Notes: generated by a model from the sequence alone, not told the origin. A DNA stretch of 64,000 bases from Gambelia wislizenii (GCA_030847615.1 JAUMIR010000003.1:57211001-57275000), one strand, 5' to 3'; shown: positions 32,540-45,380, numbered from the stretch's first letter. Numbers and translations are program-made.

Positions 32540-32745
32540 CATAGAAGCATAGGGTTGGAAGAGACCACAAGGGCCATCTAGTCTAACCCCATTCTGCCAT
32601 GCAGGAATACACAGTCAGAGCATCCCTGACAAATGGCAATCCAGTCTCTCTTTAAAAACCTCCAAAGGAGATTCCACCACACTCTGAGGCAGAGTATTCC
32701 ATAGAACCATAGAGATGGAAGAGACCACAAGGGCCATCTTGTTTC
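32540..32745 (-). mobile_element. CR1 3' ends on the minus strand, two pieces
   Basis: atagaagcatagggttggaa then gagaccacaagggccatcta is the reverse complement of the CR1 terminus. A second, shorter terminus with the same sequence restarts at 32701 (atagaaccatagagatggaa). The first runs about 160 bases, to gaggcagagtattcc. Only 3'UTR remains. Confidence 0.85.
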
Positions 32746-32974
32746 TATATTCTGAACTGGGCAAATATAATTGAGTGTCTCTCATGGATTATGGGTGCAA
32801 CTGTGGCACCTACAACTCACTTCAGAATTTTGTGAAAGCAATCAATCAGTTCTGCTTTCACCTAGAATTTATGAGGCAACAATGAAAGAAGGCTAGATGC
32901 AAAAGTCCACTTGGTTCTGCTATCCCTAGGATTTTTTTGTGACAATCCAATCTGAAATTCCTCTACAGCAGGCA

Positions 32975-33068
32975 GTTGGCAATCCATATTCCTGCATGGC
33001 AGGGGGTTTTACTGGATGGCCCTTGTGGTCTTTCCAACTCTATGATTCTATAGTTCTATGGTTCTATG
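32975..33068 (+). mobile_element. CR1 3' end on the plus strand
   Basis: attcctgcatggcagggggt...tggatggcccttgtggtctt...ccaactctatgattctatag with degenerate terminal octamers to about 33068. With the opposite-strand copy at 32540-32745 it makes a short inverted pair. Confidence 0.85.
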
Positions 33069-33630
33069 AAATGCACACTCTGCATGATAGACACATTAGA
33101 TATAAAGAGTATAAAGTGGCAGCTTGCCAACATTGGAATGTAGGCAGCTGTGGAATGACAGTCAGAAGAACCAAGAGTCGGAAGTTAGAAATCATGAAGG
33201 CAGATGGCAAGCACTAGCTAAATCAATGACTGGATGTTTGGATTATGCAATTTCTCAAGTCCCTCCCTGACCCAGAAGCCTTTACAGTATATTACCCCTT
33301 TGGTCAGTGACAACCAATGACCAGGCTCAGTGAGCAGAGATGTTCTGTCTTGGGAGCCAGCCAGAAGCAAGTATTCAGAGAAGTTTACCAGGTGAGCAAA
33401 ACAGGAGTTTACCAGCCAGCATATATCATTATCATAGTCCAGGCAGCAAACAATTACCAGAGTCCAGGCAGTCCAGGTCAGAAGGGTCAGGCAGTAAATC
33501 CAAGGCATTAGTCTGAGGGAGTATCCAGTAGCAAGATCAGTCCACAAAGCAGAGTCAGAGTCAAGAAATCAAAGAAGCAGAAGCCAGGAATTGAAGAGAT
33601 GAGAAAGGCACTTCCTCCAGAAAGGTTGGT
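33069..33630. other. Unassigned sequence
   Basis: Nothing recognised. Short frames at 33218-33547 are not assignable. Confidence 0.4.
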
Positions 33631-33632
33631 TG

Positions 33633-33858
33633 ACAGCCCTGGTGGCACAGTGGTTAAATGCCAGTACTGCAAGCCACAAAGTTATGAGTTTGATTCCAAG
33701 GGCTCCAAGGTTGACTCAGCCTACCATCCTTCTATAGGTTGGTAAAATGAGTGCCCAGCTTGCTGGGGGCAATTAGCGAACACATTGTAAACTGCTTAGG
33801 GAGTGCTTCGGCACTGATAAGCGGTATAGAAATATCAATGCTATTGCTTGCTATTGCT
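33633..33858 (+). mobile_element. Sauria-type tRNA SINE
   Basis: ACAGCCCTGGTGGCACAGTGG with an A-box-like start, a B-box-like GAGTTTGATTCC at about 33687-33699, then ggtaaaatgagtgcccagct, ttgctgggggcaattagc, taaactgcttagggagtgct and gcggtatagaaatatcaatg, followed by a short ctattg repeat. This layout is that of the Sauria SINE of squamates, which shares its 3' tail with Bov-B LINEs (established knowledge). Confidence 0.85.
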
Positions 33859-33859
33859 C

Positions 33860-35555
33860 AGCAACAACTGGCTGAGAGTAAGGCTGCAATATTTATGGTA
33901 TGAAATCTTCTTTCAGCTGTTGTCTGATTAATGAGTTTTTAGTATAAAGATGTTCAAAGTGACATAAGCACTCTCATCCTTGTCTGTGTTGAATGGCTAT
34001 TGGTATCTGTATTTGTTTTGTTTGTATCTGTATCCTGTGGCTTCTGGGGGCTATCCCTGTTTGTCTCCTGCATGGGCATGTCCCTCTGCCCTTCCATTTC
34101 CCTGTCAGGATCAGCCTTTGGATCTTGAGAGCTAAGCCCGACACCCTCTTCATCTGAATCACTGTCTATGTCATAATCCAGACCAAGGTTCTGGGAGGGG
34201 GGGGGTCTGACAAGAGACTAGGAACATTCTCCAGAGAATGCTCTTATTTGTTGGCTGACAAATACCCTTATATGTTGGCTGACAACATGGGTAGCAGCAC
34301 ACAGTTTAATTATTCAGGTGCTAGCTAGCCCCAATGCAGCTGACACAGTTGTCTGATATATAGTCTCTTCCTCTTTGCAAGAGGAGAAGGCAAAAGAGCA
34401 TGAACTTACTGGGGTTGTAGATTCAACAGCCACAGACAAACATGGGGGAGCATAAAAAAATATGCTACTCAGGACTAGCATGGCTAATGAGACTCCTAGC
34501 CCCACCTCTGCACATACTTTTTCTATGATGGGCTCCCAGGACTGGTCAAACAATCAGCATCACCACAACTGAGGCTTGTGAAGGTACCACTGTATAAAGT
34601 TATGGACAAGTTCCTGCATCATGGAGAAAAAGTGCAAATGTTCAGCATGTGGGAATACACTGTCTCCCCTTTCACCCCACCCCAATTCACTGTTTAGCTG
34701 CAAGAGTCCTTCTGTGTGTCCATTTAGTGACCGCTTAGATCAGGGCTCTTCAGACAAGTGTCTGGCCATGTACCTATAGCAAGACACAAAACAATAACAT
34801 CATCTGCTGAGACCTCTGGAGGAACCCCCTCCCCCAAAGTCTTGGAGGAAGATATTACTGTTCTGCATCTGACTATAGGGATGTAGCCAAACAATTCTCT
34901 GATGCCCCCTGCTCTGCCAAAGTCACTAAATGGCTGTGGGGGGGGGTGAGGGGGTCTCCTGCAGCCAAAATGTGGGTTTGGGGGAGTTTGGTTATTGTAT
35001 GAGGTCAATTATGACCTCTTCAACAACAAAACAAGTGACTTAGGATGGCATAGGTTGGACATACACCACCTCAGGTCACTAACAGATTGCCAACACATAG
35101 CAAAACAGATCAGTTAGCCAGTGAAAGAGCTAGCTGACTCTTCATGAGTATGGAAAGTGTTTTAGAAGCTCCTGTGTTAATGAAATTTTTGTTTGGACCA
35201 TGTTACTATTCCTGAGAATTGTCTGCTTCATTGGTCCTGGAAGCAACTTTTTGGTAATTCTTTTCCTCTTTCAGAAAGGAAATTATTCTTTTTTGAGAAA
35301 TTAAAGGAGCTTGAAACAAAACTAATCAGAGATGGGATTCTGTCAATCAAATCCAGGCAATTCCATGTTCGCTCTTCATGTGCCTCCCATTTTGTGAGGA
35401 AAGCACTGGGGTATGTGGCACAGATGAACCAAAAACACTAAATACTGGTCATGTTGGTTGGTAGGACTGATTGTAGTTGTGGTCCAAACCATCTGCAAGA
35501 TAGACCATTTCCCTCCTGTGACACCAAATGAATGTGTGATAATACAGAGCATTTC
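33860..35555. other. Unassigned sequence
   Basis: G-run at 34195-34207 and GC-rich segment 34800-34985, no recognised family. Small frames only. Confidence 0.4.
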
Positions 35556-35556
35556 A

Positions 35557-35748
35557 CTTTACTGGCATGGCAAGGTTATGTGAAGTTGGAGTGGGGGGGA
35601 GAGAGATTTATCTTTCTTATTCCCTCACATCTCTACCACACTTTCTTTTCCTTTGCTGGCATGGCAAGGTCATGCAAAGTTGGGTGGGGAGAGAGAGAGA
35701 AAGAGAGAGAGATTTATCCTTCCTATTCCCTCACATGTCTACCACACC
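35557..35748 (+). repeat. Local tandem duplication, about 94-bp unit
   Basis: Two copies in direct tandem, each beginning with ctggcatggcaaggt and ending near cctcacat.tctaccacac. The second copy has an expanded GA run at 35688-35712. Different in origin from the dispersed repeats. Confidence 0.85.
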
Positions 35749-35749
35749 T

Positions 35750-36490
35750 CAAGAAATAAGCTTCCTTTCCATCACATTGAATTAGGGCAAATCCTTTCAA
35801 CTGATCCATTGAACTCTTTATTTCCCATTCTTTCCTTGCCTCTAAATATATCAGTTTTTGTATTGATATGCCAATATGCAAGTATCATGGTTTGTGCTTC
35901 ACTTTCTCAGTTTTATGGATTGTGCAAAGGGAAAAGGTAACCTTGTGCTGAAAAAAATGGCAGCATTCTCAGCAACTGAACCTTTCATTGAAATGTGGAC
36001 AGAATGCTCTTAAGTCATTAGGCAATTGTTGCAAGATCTGAAGACTAATTGAATTTCACTCTTTAGCAAGATTAGTATATTATATAGAATAAATCACAGC
36101 AGCATATCCCATCAATCTGCCAGGAGGATGCTGCACATTTGAAAACTTCTAACTAAACATTACTTGGGCTTTTCTTCACATTGCCTCCAGAGTTTTTCTG
36201 AAGGTTTCAGGGCAGAGAACAGCAGGTCTATAAACCTTTATTATGACATAATTTATTGTTTTGTCATTGTTAAATTGCACTCATCCTTCACCTAAAGCAG
36301 CCAATAGTAGGCTGGAAATTAGCTTTTCTAATTGTAATGATGGAAAACCTATTGCTTCCTTCTTATCTATGGGCAGATAGCAAACCCTTTTCTCACTCAC
36401 ATTCCACTAGATGTTGTGAAAATGCTAGGCTGGAAGGTTGATACATTCACATGATTTCATAGTATACTTTTATATTATAGTGCAAGAAAA
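35750..36490. other. Unassigned, repeat-free stretch; possible conserved non-coding DNA at 35990-36410
   Basis: No dispersed-repeat signature, no frames. The balanced, complex AT-rich sequence around 36180-36350 looks like the kind often conserved between vertebrates, but this needs an alignment. Confidence 0.3.
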
Positions 36491-36496
36491 TATTAG

Positions 36497-36720
36497 GAGC
36501 CAGAATGGTGTAGTGATTTGAGTATTGGACTAGGACTCCAGGAGATCAGGGTTTAAATCCCCACTCAGACATGGAACACAACTGGGTGACCCCTGGGTAA
36601 GTCATTCTTTCAGCTTAAGAGGAAGGCAGTGCCAAACTTCCTTTGAATAAGTCTCACACAGAAAACCCTATGATACAATTCTCATTAGTCAGAGTTGATG
36701 TGAAGGCACATGACACACAC
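36497..36720 (+). mobile_element. tRNA-derived SINE (second family), copy 1
   Basis: gagccagaatggtgtagtga then ttggactaggactccagg, a B-box-like GGGTTTAAATCC at 36549-36560, the variable middle, and gatgtgaaggcacatgacac near the end. Same family as 55884-56127. The second copy preserves a fuller tail. Name not assigned. Confidence 0.8.
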
Positions 36721-36721
36721 A

Positions 36722-37790
36722 CGTTGTGGTATTGCATTATATTCTTATATGTCTTGCTATGAAAATCTATATAACCTAATTCAGTTCTAGGGAAGGGTTA
36801 ACATCTTGAGATCGGAGTCAGAACGGATGAAGTCACTTCCAAAAGGAAGTTAGACAATCAGAAGCACTGAGGGATGTTTAGTGGATCAGTGGGCCAGAAT
36901 GTTAATTTCTTTTTGTTCAAGAGTCTAGAAGGGAAACAGAGAGGGTTGTGTCATCCTAAGCCAAACAAGGAGAACCAGTAAGATATATGGATTTGTTAAT
37001 TGCTTAACTGATCTAATGTGATGTGTCAGTTTTACCTGTGTTTATCAAACTATGTTAATTGTCCAGGAAGAAGTGCTCTTAATTTGCAACCTGCTTTCAA
37101 ATGGTAATATGCATTTTTAATAAACTTCATTTTGCTTTAGAACAACATGGCCACCAATTCTTTAGTTGAGTCACAAAATTTATTACTTCTCAGGAACAGA
37201 AAGGGAAAGCAAACTCTCTGGGTACTTGGAGGGGGTCTTTTTCTCAGTACAGGGGATCAGAAGGCTAATACAGGGAATTCCTCTTTGGCTGTTCATGAAC
37301 AGAGACTTCAAATGGGTAATGGTTAGGAGGAGCTAGTACCTGGTAGGGATGCAATTTTTCACTAACCAATTATTTTACTAATTTTCTTCCTGCTGTGAGA
37401 AGCTGCACAGTTTTTAAAGACTAGCAATTTGGGATTTATTCTGCATTCAATTCACATATTGGTTGTGGGATTATTACTTTTTTTAGTGCAGAAAACAGCA
37501 TTTTCTGTGGAGGTAACAATATTTTATGTGAAGAGTGTGTGTATGTGTGTGTGTGTGTAGGTGTAGGTGTAGAAAATGCCATTTCCTTCACAGAAAAAGC
37601 TGTAGTTGTTGACTTACTCTGTGCAACATTCCACTTTTTCTTTTCTTTTCTTTTCTTTCTTTTTCTTTTTTGCATAGAAAGCAGCATTTCTGCTCAAAAT
37701 TTTCATTATCCTTAGAACTCAAGGCCATCAACTGAAACTGAATAATGGGAGATTCAGGACAGATAAAAGTGTACACAAGGAACAAGCATG
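36722..37790. other. Unassigned sequence with simple repeats
   Basis: TG run at about 37536-37560 and a pyrimidine tract at 37634-37671 (ttttcttttcttttc). No gene or dispersed repeat seen. Confidence 0.5.
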
Positions 37791-37794
37791 GAAT

Positions 37795-37912
37795 TCATTG
37801 CCATAGCATGTATTGATGGTTGCCAACCTGGATAGCTTTGAAAGGGGACTAGATACGTTCAAGGAAGATCGGCCCAGCAGTGGCTACTAGTCAGGATAGC
37901 TAATGTTAGGAT
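37795..37912 (+). mobile_element. Old CR1/L3-like 3' fragment
   Basis: ttgccaacctggatagcttt then gaaaggggactagatacgtt and atcggcccagcagtggctac resemble the 3' region of L3-type CR1 elements also known in mammals. Short and diverged. Confidence 0.5.
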
Positions 37913-37914
37913 AT

Positions 37915-40200
37915 GGCCACATCTATACAACACCCCTTCCCATGTATGTGCTCAAAAATGGAAGCACTTTTGACTCCTGGAGAGCAACAGGTTAGCTTGG
38001 AAATGTCTCTTCCTGGTCAAATCAGGTAACCCACCATTGTGTTGAACTCTGTTGTCTACCACTGTCTAGTGTGCTTAAGTTTTCTGATTATACAGTTGAC
38101 ATACTGAATACCCCCCAGACAAAATTCTATCTCTCTCAGCATGTGGCCCTGCAGTTGGCACACAATGCATTACACAGGAGATGGCACTGATGGAAAATGT
38201 CACCTTTGGGATAAGGGTGGTTCAAGGGTGGTTGACTTAACATTTCTCTAATCTGTTTCTTGAATGTTTGTCTACTTATTTCCATCTTGTTGCTAACTCA
38301 AGTTCTGGATCCTGTGCCTCAGTAAATCCAGATGGACACCCTTTGTTTGAAAAGGTCCCCTTGTATTAGAGAAATTCTCATGTCATCCTCAACTTCCTCT
38401 GAATGAGATGCTTTAAAAAGGATAACAAATTCAGAGCAATCTTTTCAGGGAGTGAGGTTTTACTGGTGCAAGAACTTGAGCTGCCTGCCTCCTTCTGGAG
38501 GCCTCTTGCTGAAAGCCACTTTTGAATGTGGCTGAAATCACTCTTCAGAGCTCCAGAATTCAGGATTTAGGCCAGATAATCTTATTAACTTATTTCTCGT
38601 GCCCAAAGTCCTGGTCCTGGCTTAAAGAAGATCTCAATCAGCTTGTCCTCATTTTTCCTTGCACTGTCCCAGCCAGGAGGATTCTCAAGCTTCTCAGAAG
38701 ATCAATCTCTTAAATCTATCTATTGGGAAGTATTTTCCCTGAACATTGGAACTTCCCCAAACTCTCTGCCCCTTTCTCTGGTGTGTACAAATGTATGGAT
38801 TATTATTTAGATAATTTAACAACATAATATAGAAAGGAAGTATATCATTATAAACAACAAGACTTCTCAAGGTTGTGTTTTTTTGGCTTTTTTGGAAGGC
38901 AGTGGAAGTTACTTGTTCAATGGTAAATGCTATTATTCAATGGGTCTACTTGAGACAAACCATAGGATTCTGGCCATTATACTTTTCTTCATTATAATAT
39001 TCTGGCCAGATAATTATAACTATCTAAACTGTAAAACCTAATATAGAAAGGAAGTATATAAATATAAACAACAAGACTTCTCAAGGTTGTTTTTTTTCTC
39101 CTTTCCCTTTTTGCTGTTTGGATGTTGAAGAAAACATAAAAATGGAAGTTACTGAATTCATTCTCACCTCTAATTCAGTTTTTGTTAGTGAAACACACAC
39201 ACATACAGAGAGAGTTTAATTATGTGAAACAGCTCAAGGTAGTGTCCAACAGGAAAAATATTCTGGTATGTAGGCCAGTTGAATGGGTTATTCCCAAGGA
39301 CTTTATGAAATTAATAAAATATTGCTGAAGTAGTAGAAGTTGTGTACACTGCCATCCATGTAATTTATTGTGTCTAGTATATCACCTCCCATGGCATTTT
39401 TGCTGACAAACTATGGATCAAATCCTTCTGACTAATAAACTATGTGATTAGAGTTATGGGAGAGACCTACAGAATCTGTCAGGGACATCAGAGCAGCTAG
39501 AAACTCCTGTCACAAGTGTTTATATTGATTAAACAAATACAGTTCAATTACATTAACTGTGCAATAATTTGGCCACCTTTAGGGAATAACAAACAGGAGA
39601 GATTGGATTAATGTGAGATCTGGAGATGATCCCAGGTATCTATCAACACCAATTACAGGCTATGCTCACCATGTAGTCCTTCTAGGGCAGTGAACTTTTT
39701 TTTATACTCATGGTGCAGTTGGCATCATTTCTAGTACAGTGCACTAAGGAGCCAGATACAATGTTTAAAGTTCCTATCTTTTCCCCCACCACAAACAACA
39801 GCACAGGGCACAAATGTTCTGTATATATGTGTTGCAGAATTCCAAAATGTTCATGTTAAAATGGGATTATTCATTCATTCAAATGGTGACCCTGCAGATA
39901 TAATAGATATATCACATGGGGGTGTATTACGTCATATTCCATTTTCAATAAAATATTGTGCATTCAATACTTGGAAAACCTGATTTACCTGATATAGAAA
40001 GACTTTCTGGAGGGAAATATTTAAAGCTGTTTGTTCAATCAATCAATCAATCAAATTTCCAGATCCCTTGGAAATACATAATGTAATATAGATCTCATAA
40101 AATTACATAATAGAATGAGTGATGGTTCTTTAATTCATCATATGCTGTTCCATACTGCACTTGCATCAATGCTAACCACTGGATTTCCCCAAAGGATATT
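37915..40200. other. Unassigned sequence with a local duplication
   Basis: Segments at 38825-38880 and 39035-39095 are near-identical (aatatagaaaggaagtatat followed by aacaacaagacttctcaagg), about 214 bases apart, with a shared ggaagttact end. No coding or repeat family recognised. Confidence 0.5.
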
Positions 40201-41258
40201 TAATAGGATTCAGTTCTAGTCTACACCTGACACCAATCTTGAGACCAGGACCAGATTATATGTGAGAGGAAAACATGCCTAATGCAATGGGTGATAAATC
40301 ACGGTGTCCTGTAACTATTTAATTTTTCTAGGAATAAACTGCTCCAATGGGGAATATTTACCAGCCCAGCAGTTGTATTTTAGAGTATTGAAAGAGACTT
40401 TTCTTGTGTGCTCCACAAGAATCATAAGTAATTAATGGCCACACCTTCCTGTACCAACCTGCTGCCCCTAGATTACAATACAACACAACTGATTTGTATG
40501 AAAAATACAATATTTTATAACTGCTTCCGATGTCTTCACGTCATTCATTTCACTGAACAGGTATTCCATAATTCAGGCAATTGCAGAGCACTGAGATGTA
40601 TAGAAGAGCCCCCAGAAAGAGACAGTGAATATTGATGGACTGAGAATAGTGCTTATTGAGCCTTTTATATTTTTTTTCCAGATGCATTTCTCTTTTATGA
40701 TTGCAGTGCTGCAAATGAATTTGGAAGGTAGTCTTAATATTCTTATACCACAGGAAAGTCTTCTTTAAATTATAGATGCAGGATTCTAAAGGGAATCCCG
40801 TGCCTTGTAAGAAGTAGAGTATTCTTTCTGTCATGTTTTGGTTCAAGTCTTGCATGAAACATGCCTGTTGGTCTAAATTCATTCTAATAACTATAGTTCA
40901 ATGTGACAAGAAAGCAGATTCTCTCATTATGTAGTCCAGCACAGCTGTCTTTTAGCTTTAAATGATGCCACATTAATGTCCACAAGCTTGCCATCTCTAT
41001 CCTTTCACTTCTCCAAGAGGTCATCTCTTCATCAGCTTTGACTCCCTCTCCAGAGACTCTCCTTCGACTCATCCCTATGCCTCAAAGGGATTAATCCAGT
41101 AACCTTTCAACAATAAAATAAAATAAAACCAAACCTGTGCAACGTGTACCTTTGTGTCTTCTTCTATGAATTGGAGACAAATCATCAGCATTGCTACAAG
41201 CACCTGAACGATCTTAAAATTTAAATCTGCTTCCTAGAAATGAAACTTGACTCCATAG
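40201..41258. other. Unassigned sequence
   Basis: Nothing recognised. Open frames at 40435-40635 and 40550-40882 carry no recognisable domain. Confidence 0.4.
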
Positions 41259-41260
41259 CT

Positions 41261-41686
41261 CAGGGGTGGGCAACATGAAGGTCAAGGACTATCCAAGAAC
41301 CACACAGCTGTTTTTGTGGCTTTCATTGTCCCTTCTACTACCCATCTGCTAGTGACATTGTCATTTCCAGCTGAAGCACATCACTGAAAAGCAGCAGTGG
41401 CAGCAGAAGCAGAATGATCTTGTCTTATATTCCTTTCCAGAAAGGAGGAAGTCACTCTAGCTTTCTTTTCCATGGTGCAAGAGAAATACATAGAGAACTG
41501 CAGCAATTGCTGCCAATTTTTGGCAGCAGCTTTACTAGTGGTGGGCACCATATTTCAGTGGTGGGCCAAATTTCAGTGGCAGTGGTGTGTGAGAAGTAGG
41601 AGACTGTGCAGTAGTACACACACCCCTAGGGGAAATGAAGGAGATCTAGTGCAAATCACCACTTCTGAAATGTTGCTCACTCCTCC
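41261..41686. mobile_element. hAT-like non-autonomous element
   Basis: The left end CAGGGGTGGGCAACATG (41261) is mirrored at the right by ATGTTGCTCACTCCTCCG (ending about 41686). The CAGxGGTxGGCAA terminus is typical of a hAT group known from mammals and reptiles. The 426-bp interior has no frame of note. A TSD is uncertain (ccatagct against cgtaactg). Confidence 0.6.
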
Positions 41687-41689
41687 GTA

Positions 41690-43938
41690 ACTGAAGCCTG
41701 AAAATATCTAACTTTTTAGCTCATTAAGCTTTTTTTTTAATATACAGAGCTAAGCAGGAATATTAAGAATCCAGCTAATTTTCAAGAACATATGTTATGA
41801 ACACAAATGTTTTGGTACATCAGTCATAGAGATGTGTATCACTGCAATAGCTTTCCCACTATACTGTCTGCCAGATTCAATACCACTGAAGCAAAATACA
41901 TATTAATTACACGTGTAAGACTTTTCACCAGTGCAGATTTCTTTATAGTGAGAGAGTTGTGCTTGCCATTAGGCAGCCTTCTCAGGCAGCAGAGTTCTGA
42001 GGTCGAGAAAAGGCAGGAACTATTGACACAGTAAATATTTTGTTTTTATGAGTGGTACCTGTGAGTTTTTCTGTTTCAGTTACCAAAATAACTCAACTGG
42101 CCTTGGATGAATACTATGCACTTTGATTTGGATCCTGTGCAGCTGCCAACTGCTGTTTTGAGGCCTAGGCAGCAAAATGTCTTGAGTCAGCCCTGCATAA
42201 TAGCTAAAAACAACAGCCATTGTTACTTGTTTCAGCCTTTTTCTGTGTTGTATATCAATTTTGTGTTATGATCCAACTACTCTCTGGTAGTGGCTGTTGT
42301 AACTATTGCTCAGATGCCATGACATTAATTTGTATCATAGGTTGTGATATTTTGTTGGTGTGGTATTTGTTGGTGCAACACACTTCATGCCACACTTATA
42401 TATGATTGTACCATTGGAAGAGTGTTAAATGCTTAAGTTAAATGTTGGTTCACTTTACAAAGCATATGTTTTGCCACATACTTAGCCTAGCAATTAAGAA
42501 AGCCTCTGGTGACAATGCAGAACATAATTTAGTGTTTACAAAATGCTCTCAGGCAGCACGCAGAAATTTCATGCTATATATCAGAAGATGTGCAGAAGGA
42601 AAACACAAACAAGGCTAAAATGAAAAATAGAAACAGTTCCCAAGAACACTGGGAGAGCTATCTTTGTTCTTTTTCATTTATCACTTTTCATTTCTTGTCA
42701 GAGATTTTATATCCACCACTCTCATTAGATTTTATTATTACAAATATATACAAATATCACTGCAGTGTAATAACTGCCATTGGGCTCTGACACATATGCA
42801 GTAATATGGCTTAACACTTAAGGATCTCAAGTCCACAATATATTCATCTGTAGACCACTAACAATGAAAGAAATATATTTTCCTTCCTGAGTAGATATAG
42901 AGCTGATCTACATGGGTCAAATACCCCAGCCTGCCTCCATTCCAGAGCCCTGCAGTCCAGAGGACACAAAGTATTTACTGTGAACTGCCCCCAGGCAGTC
43001 CTCACCACCTGTAGGAAAGATACAGGGCTGGAATGGGGGCAAGATGGGATAGGGTCCAATAAGCCATTATATGAAAATACCAGTTTAATCTGTTCTCCAT
43101 CACCAGCTCCCTCACTTTCCTGGAAGCCAGACAGGACCCCTCAAGGCTGGTCACATGCAGGGGGTCTACAGTCACATGTTGCAGTCCCTCTTCCTGGCTT
43201 CTGTGTCAGCACAGAAAATGGTGATGGGCTGGCATTCTGTTGGGACACCAGCCATTTTTCTCCAGGTAATGGGGGAAGGTTGGGCTTGATCCTGAGCCAC
43301 AATATACCAATATGGAGTGGGTATATCCTGGCTACTGTAGATAAGCCCATAGATTTTATGGCTGTAATATTTGGATATTTGCATTTATGGTTAGAACCAG
43401 TTTTGTGACACAATATAGGATGGCAACTGGATCAACCTGGTAGGGTGAAAGATGAAGCCATTTTTGAGGTAATACAAAATATTATCTATTATGACAGTTA
43501 AGATGAAATACTAAATGCCTGTAAAAGTGCATTGTTAATCAATCAATCAGTCAGTCAATCAACTCTTATTCATTTCTTTTTATTTGGATCTAGGTTTTCT
43601 TTCTCTTGTGTACACAATGTAGAATACATATCATATTTTTTTTCTGTTATGAGAATGACTGAGCTATTGCTATATAAGATTTTAACCAAAGGCATGTGCC
43701 AGTGTGAATCAAGAGTCCAAAACAGTGATATGAGAATCTAGAGCCATTCATTTTCATTGTGGGGATCTCACTGATGAACACAAGTAGGAATGGAGAATAA
43801 CATTACACATTCCCAGAGAATATAAGAAATTACAGATGGAGGAAATGATATTTAGAGGTCTGTAGAAGCCACAGACCAGTTGTGTTTCTCCTTTCCTATT
43901 TTTATTCCAAGCATGCATTATTTGCAGACCACACTATA
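41690..43938. other. Unassigned sequence
   Basis: No family recognised. A 142-codon frame at 42980-43408 shows no domain and has an equally open antisense frame, so it is probably chance. CAAT/CAGT tetramers at 43537-43562. Confidence 0.4.
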
Positions 43939-43941
43939 TTA

Positions 43942-44171
43942 CAGTAGGCTCTTGGCACCCACTGGGGGTTGGTTTCAGGACCTCCCCCCATGGATACCAA
44001 AATCTGTGGATGCTCAAGTCCCATTATATACAGGAACATAGTAAAATGGTGTCCCTTATATAAAATGGCAAACAGCAAGGTTTGCTTCATGGATATATTT
44101 TTTTAAATATTTTCAAGCCATGGGTGGTGAAATATGTGGATACCAATTCCATGGATACAGAGGACCAACTG
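43942..44171. mobile_element. pogo/Tigger-like MITE, copy 2
   Basis: Flanked by TA on both sides (43940-43941, 44172-44173). Shares gggttggtttcaggacct, accaaaatctgtggatgctc, aagtcccattatata and gtgtcccttatata with the other copies. The right TIR is ggatacagaggaccaactg. Confidence 0.85.
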
Positions 44172-44211
44172 TAATTGTTCTATATGGGATATGACTTTAT
44201 TTTGTTTCTTC

Positions 44212-44540
44212 AGACTTTTTCAGACGTCTTAAATATAACGGAAGAAGCCTCGCCATGTTGTGAGGCTGATGCACTGCAGGGCGTCCCTTTCGCATGATGC
44301 CCGTCCCTGCCGGTACTGTTGCAGTACCGCAGGGACATTTGAGTGTTATATTTCGGCGATTTTTACTCACGAAAGTTGATCGTGAGTAAAAATTGCTGAA
44401 ATATAACACTCAAATGTCCCTGCGGTACCGCAACAGTACCGGCAGGGACAGGCGTCATGCGAAAGGGATGCCCTGCAGCGCAGCAGCCTCGCAACATGGT
44501 GAGGCTGCTTCCGTTACATTTAAGACGTCCGAAAAAGTCC
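44212..44540. mobile_element. Harbinger-like hairpin MITE, subfamily A, copy 3 (near-perfect)
   Basis: It spans AGACTTTTTCAGACGTC to GACGTCCGAAAAAGTCC with TTC on both sides (44209-44211 and 44541-44543). The two 160-base arms are almost identical inverses: e.g. cccgtccctgccggtactgt against acagtaccggcagggac, and ttttactcacg against cgtgagtaaaa around a short loop gaaagttgat. Many CpG sites remain, so this copy is young. Confidence 0.9.
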
Positions 44541-44544
44541 TTCA

Positions 44545-45375
44545 TGTTGTACTACATTTAATTTCCACTTAAGGAGTCACTTTGTTTTGCAAAGAAAACT
44601 TCACTTGTGTTTTCCATGGATGTATATAGGAAAATTACAATATCCTTATTGCCTTTATCTTTTTAACAGTATCAGATGGTGGCCATGCTGGCTGGTGGGG
44701 CAACCTCCCCCTCTTCCAAAAATCCACTTTCTAAGCCCTGCATAATATGAATCATACTTGTACAATACAGCACAATTCACACTCACCCCAAAGTTACCAG
44801 TGACCTGAATATAAATAAACTGAAATTAATCACAATTGAATTAAATTTGTTTCACTTTTCCTTCTTGTTCTTTAATGACAAAATAGCATTCCAGACTTAT
44901 CTTTGCTGATTGAGTGGAGGAGTGGGGCTTCTTTGGGTGCCATGTTAGTTGGTGCAGTTATCTCTTCTTCCCTGAAGTCCATGAAGTTGTGTCGGTTTTT
45001 GGAAAGCATGAGAGAAACCAGCCAATTATGGACAGTGAGATTAACTAGAAGACAGGACCACAGGGAACTGAATGAAGTCTTCCCTATGGTTGGAGGCTTG
45101 GCCAAATAAGCCCACCTCCTGCCCACTCCTTCTTCAGTCTGCTGGAAAACTACATCAAGGCAAGACTGCAGAAGAAAAAGGAGAAGTGAGCAGTGGGCGG
45201 CAAGTGAGGGGTGAGGAAGAGAAGCAAGAGATTAGCAAGTGAGCAGTGAGCAGCAAGCAGGGAAGCAGCAAGCTGGGAAGCAGCAGGTGACGAAGAGAGC
45301 AAGGGAGGAAGCAGCAAGCAGCAAATGGGTGACCAAATGGCAGCAACAGTGACAGGCAGGCAAGGCAAAGAGAGA
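44545..45375. other. Unassigned sequence, purine-rich at the right
   Basis: 45175-45380 is a purine-rich, AGCAAG-like degenerate repeat on the plus strand leading into the CAG tract. No gene. Confidence 0.45.
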
Positions 45376-45379
45376 AGGG

Positions 45380-45380
<1 letters not shown>

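Noticed and set aside
33687..33699. B-box-like sequence that could signal a tRNA gene
   Set aside because: It sits inside a Sauria-type SINE with the family's specific tail, and no cloverleaf can be drawn; the same holds for 36549 and 55939 in the second SINE family.
42980..43408. 142-codon open frame
   Set aside because: No recognisable domain, antisense frames of similar length overlap it, and no splice or promoter context was seen.
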